A DNA stretch of 5,917 nt, taken from NCBI GenBank assembly GCA_023433685.1, contig JAEYUD010000030.1, forward strand, positions 1 through 5,917, in the 5' to 3' direction. The DNA is from Bacteroidota bacterium. Lineage in GTDB: Bacteria; Bacteroidota; Ignavibacteria; Ignavibacteriales; Ignavibacteriaceae. The translations under genes were made by a program, and so were the position numbers. Under the pieces are notes generated by a model. That model worked only from the letters and a program-made list of their open reading frames with translations, was not told the origin of the DNA and ran no database searches. Below are positions 1 to 5,872 of the stretch, piece by piece. The stretch's first letter is position 1. Every line of letters starts with the position of its first letter.

Positions 1-1138
1 CGTCTTCGCTGAGCTTCTCTACAAACAGTGCAAAGAGCAGGGACTTAAAGCAGTGATCGCCCTGAGCGGAAACGATGGACTGACGCTCGTAAGCAGGTTT
101 TCACCAATAGGCATTCTGCTTGATCTTGGACTGCCGGATATTAACGGGCTTGATCTGCTCTCACAACTGAAAGAAAATTCAGCCACCCGCCACATCCCTG
201 TTCATATTATAACCGGCTCATCCGACTCAAGACCGGCACTTCAGAAGGGCGCGATAGGCTTTCTCACCAAGCCGGTGGGCAAAGAAGATATCGATGATGT
301 GATAAAACGGGTGGAAGGCTTCCACGACAAGGATGTGAAAGACATTCTGCTGATCGAAGATCACCTTTCCCTAAGAACCGCCATAACAAAACTTATTGGA
401 GGCAGCGATGTCAAGATAAATTCTGTTGGAACCGGTGCAAAAGCAATCGAAGAATTAAAGTCGCGTTTGTACGACCTCGTGATCCTCGATCTTGGTTTGC
501 CCGATATGACGGGATTCGAACTCCTTCACTTTATTGATGAAAACCAGCTGACACTTCCACCGGTTATTGTTTACACCGGCAAAGACCTCACACGCGAGGA
601 GGATTCCGAGTTAAGGCATTACGCGGAGTCGATAATTATTAAAGGGGTACGGTCGGAAGAAAGACTTCTCGATGAGGCAGCCCTCTTCCTCCACCGGTTG
701 ATAGACAAACTGCCGGAGCAAAAAAGGAAAATGATAATTGATCTGCACGAAACCGATGCACCATTCAGAGACAAAACCGTGCTGATAGTCGACGATGATA
801 TGCGGAACGTCTTCGCCCTCGCGAAACTTCTCTCCGGGAAAGGGATGAACATCCTGAAAGCAGAAAACGGGGTAAAGGCTCTCGAAATCATCAAATCAAC
901 GAAAGATATCGACCTGATCTTGATGGATATAATGATGCCCGTTATGGACGGTTACGAAACAATCCGCAGAATCCGTCAGATGGAAGAGAACTACAAAATA
1001 CCGGTTATCGCCGTAACCGCAAAGGCGATGAGGAAGGATTATGAACAATGCATTGCCGCCGGTGCAAGCGACTATCTGCCCAAACCGGTTGATATAGACA
1101 GGCTCTTCTCTCTGATGAGGGTATGGCTTTACAGATAA
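1..1138 (+). CDS. C-terminal part of a multi-receiver hybrid histidine kinase (5' end outside window)
   Basis: The reading frame is open from the first full codon (position 2). The residues before the GTG at 53 (FAELLYKQCKEQGLK) are a normal receiver helix 1, so the gene is cut by the window edge and GTG 53 is not its start. Three receiver domains follow in tandem. REC1 has its phospho-acceptor Asp at 122-124 (LLDLGLPD), Thr at 212-214 and Lys at 269-271 (TKP). REC2 has LLIEDH, Asp at 488-490, Thr at 575-577 and Lys at 641-643 in an unusual IIIKGVRS context. REC3 has LIVDDD, Asp at 926-928 (LMDIMMPVMDG), Thr at 1016-1018 and Lys at 1082-1084 (PKP). A charged linker joins REC2 to REC3. REC3 ends at the C-terminus with no output domain. 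This tail matches large hybrid kinases that carry HAMP/GAF, HisKA and HATPase regions before three receivers, so a kinase core upstream is inferred but not seen. It is the first visible gene of the operon, 15 bp before cheR. Confidence 0.9.
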   Translation, partial: VFAELLYKQCKEQGLKAVIALSGNDGLTLVSRFSPIGILLDLGLPDINGLDLLSQLKENSATRHIPVHIITGSSDSRPALQKGAIGFLTKPVGKEDIDDVIKRVEGFHDKDVKDILLIEDHLSLRTAITKLIGGSDVKINSVGTGAKAIEELKSRLYDLVILDLGLPDMTGFELLHFIDENQLTLPPVIVYTGKDLTREEDSELRHYAESIIIKGVRSEERLLDEAALFLHRLIDKLPEQKRKMIIDLHETDAPFRDKTVLIVDDDMRNVFALAKLLSGKGMNILKAENGVKALEIIKSTKDIDLILMDIMMPVMDGYETIRRIRQMEENYKIPVIAVTAKAMRKDYEQCIAAGASDYLPKPVDIDRLFSLMRVWLYR

Positions 1139-1141
1139 AAC

Positions 1142-1146
1142 GGGAG
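1142..1146 (+). promoter_or_regulatory. Ribosome binding site of cheR
   Basis: GGGAG lies 7 bases before the ATG at 1154, inside the 15-bp gap after the receiver gene. It is the clearest Shine-Dalgarno sequence in the window and supports ATG 1154 as the cheR start. Confidence 0.6.
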
Positions 1147-1153
1147 TAATTAA

Positions 1154-2011
1154 ATGTTAGGCAAAATAGAGAAAGAAAATCTTGAACTAAACCTCCTGCT
1201 GGAGGCTATTCTTAAGTGCTATGGCTACGATTTCAGAAATTACGCGCGGGCCTCGCTCTTAAGGAGGGCAAATCTCTTCAAGGATATTTCCGGGCTAACT
1301 TCGATCTCGGAAATGATCCCTCTCACCATACACGATACTGATTTTTTCAGCAGACTTGTTTATCATTTCTCGATCACTTATACCGAGATGTTCAGAGACC
1401 CCACATTTTACAGGCAACTGGCAGAGACCGTATTCCCCTGGCTTGAAACACACCCCTACATCAAGATCTGGCACGCCGGCTGCGCGACTGGTGAAGAAGT
1501 GTACTCAACCGCCATAATGCTCAAGGAAGCAGGGATCTACGATCGGTGCACGATATTCGCCACTGACTTCAACGATTCAGCTCTCGAGGTCGCACGGGCG
1601 GGGATCTACCGCATCGATGAGATGAAACAGTATATTGCCGGGTACCACGAGTCCGGTGGAATTAATCCCTTCTCCGACTATTTTACCTCAAATGCTCATT
1701 CTGTCACGCTTTCAAAAGACCTCAGGAAGAACATCACTTTCGCGAACCATAACCTCGTTCTCGATGGTATCTTTGGTGAGATGCACCTGATCTTGTGCAG
1801 GAATGTGTTGATCTACTTCAACAAGGAACTACAGAACAGGGTTCTTGAACTCTTCAGTAACAGTCTGATCCAGGGTGGTTTCCTCTGCCTCGGGAGCAAG
1901 GAATCACTCCGCTACAGCAGCGTGGTGAACGATTTTCAGGTTATTAACGACAGGGAAAGAATTTTCAGGAAAAAATACCCGGTTTCAGAGAGGGTTGAAA
2001 GCGGCTCATGA
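1154..2011 (+). CDS. cheR: CheR-type protein-glutamate O-methyltransferase
   Basis: The 285-residue product has the usual length of the CheR family, which transfers methyl groups from S-adenosylmethionine to glutamate side chains of signalling proteins. The N-terminal helical domain spans about residues 10-75. The catalytic domain follows, with the TEMFRDP segment (Arg81), the SAM-binding loop GCATGEE at 109-115, the acidic residue that ends strand 2 in FATD (Asp138), NHNL at 198-201 and the family signature CRNVLIYF at 215-222. There is no membrane segment, so the enzyme is cytoplasmic. The start is supported by GGGAG at 1142-1146. The stop overlaps the cheB start in an ATGA arrangement, which indicates translational coupling. 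The segment between residues 160 and 195 (GYHESGGINPFSDYFTSN, then Ser-Leu-rich) resembles orphan CheRs found beside hybrid kinases rather than enterobacterial CheR. That suggests it does not dock on a receptor C-terminal pentapeptide. Enzyme class is secure; the substrate is unknown. Confidence 0.95.
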   Translation: MLGKIEKENLELNLLLEAILKCYGYDFRNYARASLLRRANLFKDISGLTSISEMIPLTIHDTDFFSRLVYHFSITYTEMFRDPTFYRQLAETVFPWLETHPYIKIWHAGCATGEEVYSTAIMLKEAGIYDRCTIFATDFNDSALEVARAGIYRIDEMKQYIAGYHESGGINPFSDYFTSNAHSVTLSKDLRKNITFANHNLVLDGIFGEMHLILCRNVLIYFNKELQNRVLELFSNSLIQGGFLCLGSKESLRYSSVVNDFQVINDRERIFRKKYPVSERVESGS

Positions 2012-2580
2012 AAGCAATTGTTATCGGCGCTTCAGCGGGTGGATTGCACGCCCTTCAGACTTTGATATCAGGCCTGCCACCCGGATTGCCGGTGCCTGTT
2101 TTCATAGTTCAGCATTCCGCGAGTTCAGGTGAATACCTTCTGCCTGCACTGCTCCAGGGAGTTACAGACATGCGTGTTATTGAAGCAGAAGATAAAACAC
2201 GAATACTGCCCGGCTGTTGCTATATTGCACCACCAAATTATCATTTAATGGTTGAAAATAGAGACTGTTTATCACTTTCAACTGATATGAAAGTGAATTA
2301 TTCCCGGCCTTCCATCGATGTTCTTTTTGAGTCGGCGGCAAGAGTTTACCGTGAAGAATTGGTTGGAATAATTCTGACCGGGGCAAACAGCGACGGCGCA
2401 AAAGGAATTGCAGCAATTTCAAGCATGGGAGGGCTTACCATAGCCCAGGACCCGGAAACGGCAGAATTCCCGTTAATGCCGCAATCAGCTATAAACACAG
2501 GCAAGATTAAACTCGTATTATCCCCTGAAATGATCATCGCGAAGCTGATCGATTTAACCGGTGGAAATGAAATTAAATGA
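2008..2580 (+). CDS. cheB: CheB-type methylesterase, catalytic domain only
   Basis: The 190-residue product is the CheB C-terminal domain alone. The protein opens directly with KAIVIGASAGG and has no N-terminal receiver. The expected Ser-His-Asp catalytic triad is visible as Ser9 (GASAGG), His36 (VQHSAS) and Asp129 (LTGANSDGA). Other family signatures are IAPPNYHL at 73-80, SRPSIDVLF at 99-107 and QDPETAEFPLMPQSA at 147-161. The family hydrolyses glutamyl methyl esters, and many members also deamidate glutamine, so this enzyme should oppose the adjacent CheR. ATG 2008 overlaps the cheR stop by 4 bp and no strong Shine-Dalgarno precedes it, so translation is probably coupled. Without its own receiver, its activity cannot be switched by phosphorylation of the same chain, unlike enterobacterial CheB. 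Control could come from a receiver on another protein or from expression level. The family call is firm; the target protein is not known. Confidence 0.95.
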   Translation: MKAIVIGASAGGLHALQTLISGLPPGLPVPVFIVQHSASSGEYLLPALLQGVTDMRVIEAEDKTRILPGCCYIAPPNYHLMVENRDCLSLSTDMKVNYSRPSIDVLFESAARVYREELVGIILTGANSDGAKGIAAISSMGGLTIAQDPETAEFPLMPQSAINTGKIKLVLSPEMIIAKLIDLTGGNEIK

Positions 2581-4543
2581 CACAAAACCCATGACAAGAC
2601 AAAAAATTCTTATTGTTGATGACATCGAAGCCAACCTGATCTCACTTGAAAGAGTTCTTGCAGACTTGAATGTAAATGTGATACGCGCGTCAAGCGGAAA
2701 CGATGCCTTGATAGCCGTGTTAAATAACGACTTTGCCCTCGCGATCATTGACGTCCAGATGCCGGTAATGGACGGGTATGAACTGGCAGAGTATATAAGA
2801 GGTGAAAAGAAAACCGAGTCACTTCCTGTCATCTTCCTCTCCGCGGTTTATTCCGATGAGTACCATGTCTTCAAGGGGTATGAGTCGGGCGCGGTCGACT
2901 TTATGACGAAACCATTCAACCCTTACTACCTCGTTAGAAAAGTGGAAATATTTCTTGAACTCGACAGGCAGAAAGAACTTCTTCGCGAGAGCCTCGAGAT
3001 AGAACACTCAAAGAATTACCTTGAAAGTGTCGTGGGGGCCATCAGTGATTCATTGATAGTGATCGATCTTGAAGGCAAGATCACCCGCGCGAACAAGTCG
3101 GCTTGCCGAATGCTTGGTTTCACACCTGATGAAATATCAGAATTGTCGATCAGGCAATTTTTCCCCGGTAATTCATTCAGTGACTGGTACAATACAATTT
3201 CCGTGTCCGGTGAGCCATGTTCACCCGGAAGTGAAACAGTGCTGATCGGAAAAGACGGAAGTGAAAATCCTGTGATCCTCTCCGGCTCAATGATGAAAGA
3301 CAACGATGGAAACATCAATGGCTCTGTACTTATAGCAATTGACATCTCTGAGAGAAAGAAATACGAAGAGGGGCTGATCGAAGCCAAAGTGAGGTCTGAA
3401 GAACTCAATAGTCTGAAGTCACACTTCCTCAGAAACATGAGCCATGAGATAAGAACACCCCTGACAGGAATTATTGGATATACGGAGCTGTTGCAAAACA
3501 CTCCTGTTGACGATGATCAAAAAGAACTCCTTGAAAAAATATTGCTCTCGGGTCAAAGGCTGGGCCAAACGCTAAACTCCATACTCGATCTTTCCAAGAT
3601 TGAAAGTGAATCGTTTAATCCAAGAATGGAAAAGACCGACATTAAAGAGATTATTCAAATTGTTGGCAATTACTTTTCACGTATCGCCGAAGACAGGGGG
3701 CTTACTTTCAAGTCAATAATTAGCGCGGACCGGACAGTTGCCACAATCGATCCGCAATTGTTCAGACAAGCTTTGAGCCATCTTGTTGATAACGCGATCA
3801 AATTCACCGCCACCGGGTCGGTATCGGTTCACGTCTCTAACAGAATTAGTAATGGTGAATATCTTATAGATGTCGCGGTTATCGACACCGGGATCGGAAT
3901 AAGCCCGAAAAACTATAAAGTGATCTGGGAGGAGTTCAGGCAGGAAAGCGAGGGGATGAACAGAGGATACGAAGGTACCGGACTCGGCCTTACGATAGCC
4001 AAAAGATTCATCGAAAAAATGGGTGGGAAAATAGATTTTTCCAGTGAAAAAGGGAAAGGGTCAACCTTTACACTTACACTCTCCACAGTTCAGGGTGACA
4101 GAATTGTTTCAACTCAAACCCGGGGCACTAATATGCAATCAGAAGCCCCGGTGCAAGAATCGACTGAATTTAAACCTAAAATCCTTTATGTGGAAGATGA
4201 GAAACTGAACCGTGATCTTGTAGCGTTTTCACTGGGGAAGGTGGTACATCTCGATTCAGTGCCATCTGCAGAAGTGGCACTTGAGCTCGTCGCAAATAAC
4301 CGGTATGATGGATTTTTAATTGATATCAATCTGGGACCGGGTATGAACGGTATCGAGCTCACAAAAAAACTGCGTGAAATGGAAAGCTACCGCGACACGC
4401 CAATAATCGCGTTAACGGCCCTCGCCCTGCCCGGTGATAAAGAGATGTTCCTCTCGCAGGGTTGCAGCCATTACCTCTCAAAACCCTTCAGCAGGAATGA
4501 GCTGATAAAACTGATAGGTGACGTGGTTAAACCGGTTGCTTAG
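2567..4543 (+). CDS. Soluble hybrid histidine kinase, REC-PAS-HisKA-HATPase-REC
   Basis: The protein is about 658 residues from ATG 2567; residue numbers here use that start. REC1 (about 12-130) has VDD at 17-19, phospho-acceptor Asp62 (nt 2750-2752), Ser92 in the Thr/Ser position and Lys115 (TKPF). A helical linker leads to a PAS domain (about 150-262) ending in DISERKK. The HisKA domain carries His293 in NMSHEIRTPL (nt 3443-3445). The ATPase domain shows the N box with DNAIKF (Asn409), DTGIGI (from Asp440) and GTGLGL (from Gly470). A short polar linker leads to REC2 with VEDE, Asp586 (LIDINLGPGMNG, nt 4322-4324), Thr617 and Lys639. No membrane segment is present, so input probably comes by phosphorylation of REC1, a PAS ligand or a partner protein. 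GTG 2561 and ATG 2591 are alternative starts and none has a good Shine-Dalgarno. The gene overlaps cheB at its 5' end and the convergent CorC-family gene at its 3' end. Confidence 0.93.
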   Translation: MKLNDTKPMTRQKILIVDDIEANLISLERVLADLNVNVIRASSGNDALIAVLNNDFALAIIDVQMPVMDGYELAEYIRGEKKTESLPVIFLSAVYSDEYHVFKGYESGAVDFMTKPFNPYYLVRKVEIFLELDRQKELLRESLEIEHSKNYLESVVGAISDSLIVIDLEGKITRANKSACRMLGFTPDEISELSIRQFFPGNSFSDWYNTISVSGEPCSPGSETVLIGKDGSENPVILSGSMMKDNDGNINGSVLIAIDISERKKYEEGLIEAKVRSEELNSLKSHFLRNMSHEIRTPLTGIIGYTELLQNTPVDDDQKELLEKILLSGQRLGQTLNSILDLSKIESESFNPRMEKTDIKEIIQIVGNYFSRIAEDRGLTFKSIISADRTVATIDPQLFRQALSHLVDNAIKFTATGSVSVHVSNRISNGEYLIDVAVIDTGIGISPKNYKVIWEEFRQESEGMNRGYEGTGLGLTIAKRFIEKMGGKIDFSSEKGKGSTFTLTLSTVQGDRIVSTQTRGTNMQSEAPVQESTEFKPKILYVEDEKLNRDLVAFSLGKVVHLDSVPSAEVALELVANNRYDGFLIDINLGPGMNGIELTKKLREMESYRDTPIIALTALALPGDKEMFLSQGCSHYLSKPFSRNELIKLIGDVVKPVA

Positions 4544-5795
4544 TTAGTCTGAACTCTGCCATTTTGTTCTTTACACGCTTGGTAAGCTCGATGGTATACC
4601 CTTCGAACTGTACCTTGTCTCCCGGATTCAGGATCTTACCGGTGATATCAGAAACAAATCCGGCGAGTGTGGTATATTCCTCCGATTCAGGGAAGTCGCT
4701 CGCGAAGTGATCGTTAAGGTCTGTAATGCTCATGTTCCCGAGGACTATCCATGAACCGTCAGGCATAGCGGAAACTTCCGCGGGTTCACCTTCTGATTGA
4801 TATGTTATATCCCCCACTATCTCACCGAGGATATCTTCAAGCTTTATTATCCCCTCGGTTCCCCCATACTCATCGGCAACTATGGCAGCTCTTATTCCCT
4901 TAAGCTGCATTTCCTTGAGTATCTCTGAAATATACTTGGTCTCCGGCACAAAGTGAGCGGGTCTGATCGCCCTTTTTATTTCATAGTCGTTGTTTATAAT
5001 GTAGTAACGCATCAATTCTTTTACGTTGACTATCCCCGTAATATTATCGAGCGAGTCTTCAAATATCGGCACTGAATTGTAGCCTGTCCGTATCACTGCC
5101 TTAAAATCCACCTCCGGATCGCCTGTCAGTTCAACCGCTGCCATTTCAGTTCTTGGGATCATTACATCATAAGCTGTAAGATCACGGAATTCAAGAACAT
5201 TCTCGAGTATCTCGTGTTCCTCCTCTTCCAACTCCCCTTTTTCAAGTCCTGCATCAAGAAGTTTTTTGATGTGTTCCTCAGATACCAATGTTATCGAATA
5301 GTTTGGCTCCGCTCCGAACGGTTTAAGGAACGGTTTCGCGATCGCTTTCAGGGTGGTGGTGAAAATCCTGCCGGTGAGATCGATGAATAAAAGGATATAA
5401 TAAATGAAGGGCACGAGATTTTGTGCGTATTTTTCACCGAATCCACGAGGGATATAGATGGCAAAAAGCCAGAACAGTGATGCCACCGGCACGGATGAGA
5501 TAACCACCGGAAACCACCATCCGTATCCGTGGATGTTGAGGCCGATATCATGCAGATAGTCGAGAAGGAAACTCTCGATAATTATCAGGCCTACCGAGAA
5601 AATCGCGTAGCGAAGAATCTCGGCGGTTTCATTCATACTATGCGCCGCGTCCTGAAATCGCTCAAGTTTTTCGATGTTCGGATCGTCTTCTCCCGGCCTC
5701 TCATCCTCAGGATAAGCAAGCAACACCGTCTCTGCAAGCGTGACAAGCATTCCCAACACAAAGACGAGCAAAACCGACAACAATATTGAAAACAT
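4527..5795 (-). CDS. CNNM/CBS/CorC-HlyC family membrane protein (hemolysin-like)
   Basis: The 422-residue inner-membrane protein has the layout of the CorC/HlyC family, whose members are linked to magnesium export or resistance. The N-terminal CNNM (DUF21) region has about four hydrophobic segments near residues 2-22, 62-82, 95-117 and 126-146. A cytoplasmic CBS pair follows. It is introduced by EEEEHEILENVLEF and DVMIPRTEM (210-218), and its second half carries the family hallmark IVADEYGGTEGIIKLEDILGE (305-325, split here only by length: Asp308-Glu309-Tyr310 and Glu320-Asp321 are the key acids). The C-terminal CorC/HlyC domain spans about 345-418. ATG 5795 starts at the first hydrophobic helix and is preceded by a weak CGGA. 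The membrane domain is odd: the usual Asn-rich motif of helix 2 and the GE before the Pro-Lys motif are not seen (AIYIPR at 112-117). It may therefore be a regulatory or divergent paralogue rather than a standard magnesium transporter. It is convergent with the kinase gene and probably functionally separate. Confidence 0.9.
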   Translation of the reverse strand: MFSILLSVLLVFVLGMLVTLAETVLLAYPEDERPGEDDPNIEKLERFQDAAHSMNETAEILRYAIFSVGLIIIESFLLDYLHDIGLNIHGYGWWFPVVISSVPVASLFWLFAIYIPRGFGEKYAQNLVPFIYYILLFIDLTGRIFTTTLKAIAKPFLKPFGAEPNYSITLVSEEHIKKLLDAGLEKGELEEEEHEILENVLEFRDLTAYDVMIPRTEMAAVELTGDPEVDFKAVIRTGYNSVPIFEDSLDNITGIVNVKELMRYYIINNDYEIKRAIRPAHFVPETKYISEILKEMQLKGIRAAIVADEYGGTEGIIKLEDILGEIVGDITYQSEGEPAEVSAMPDGSWIVLGNMSITDLNDHFASDFPESEEYTTLAGFVSDITGKILNPGDKVQFEGYTIELTKRVKNKMAEFRLTKQPV

Positions 5796-5832
5796 TTGGT
5801 CCGTTTATTTGTAAATCTACTTTTACCAAATG
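5793..5832. repeat. 8-bp perfect inverted repeat over the start codon of the CorC-family gene
   Basis: CATTTGGT at 5793-5800 is the exact reverse complement of ACCAAATG at 5825-5832, with a 24-base spacer. The left arm contains the start codon of the - strand gene. In an RNA starting upstream of 5832, the arms could pair and bury the AUG, with one further G-U pair. In DNA the same dyad could be an operator. Only the symmetry is seen; function is inference. Confidence 0.45.
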
Positions 5833-5840
5833 CAATTTTA
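5833..5840 (-). promoter_or_regulatory. Possible promoter -7 element for the CorC-family gene
   Basis: Read on the - strand, TAAAATTG matches the Bacteroidota -7 consensus TAnnTTTG at all defined positions but one. It also contains TAAAAT, which is five of six to a sigma-70 -10 box. A TTG lies 22 bases further upstream near 5863-5865. The 5' untranslated region would be about 30 bases. The region is AT-rich, so a chance match is quite possible, and the taxonomic premise is unproven. Confidence 0.25.
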
Positions 5841-5872
5841 CGATAAAAAGTTTAATTCTCCCCAATAAGTCC

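Noticed and set aside
53..55. GTG as the start of the three-receiver protein
   Set aside because: The same frame is open upstream to the edge and encodes receiver helix 1 residues, so this is an internal Val codon.
1191..1205. Short hairpin CCTCC-TGCT-GGAGG near the cheR start
   Set aside because: A 5-bp stem inside coding sequence for LLLEA; too short and without further support.
1259..1268. Strong Shine-Dalgarno-like AAGGAGGG inside cheR
   Set aside because: No start codon lies at a suitable distance downstream, and the bases encode the conserved Arg-rich segment LLRRAN.
3016..3501. 161-codon - strand frame opposite the kinase PAS/HisKA region
   Set aside because: Shadow of the kinase coding frame; low-complexity Ser/Leu/Ile-rich product with no recognisable domain.
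4529..4536. Palindrome AACCGGTT region at the kinase end as a bidirectional terminator
   Set aside because: Only a very short self-complementary stretch with no loop and no T-run on either strand.
5529..5789. 86-codon + strand frame opposite the CorC-family gene
   Set aside because: It lies wholly antisense to a well-supported gene with clear domain motifs; its product is basic and matches no family I recognise.
5808..5835. Sigma-70-like promoter TTGCAT-16-TACAAA on the - strand
   Set aside because: Each box is weak, and transcription would begin within a few bases of the ATG, leaving no ribosome binding site.
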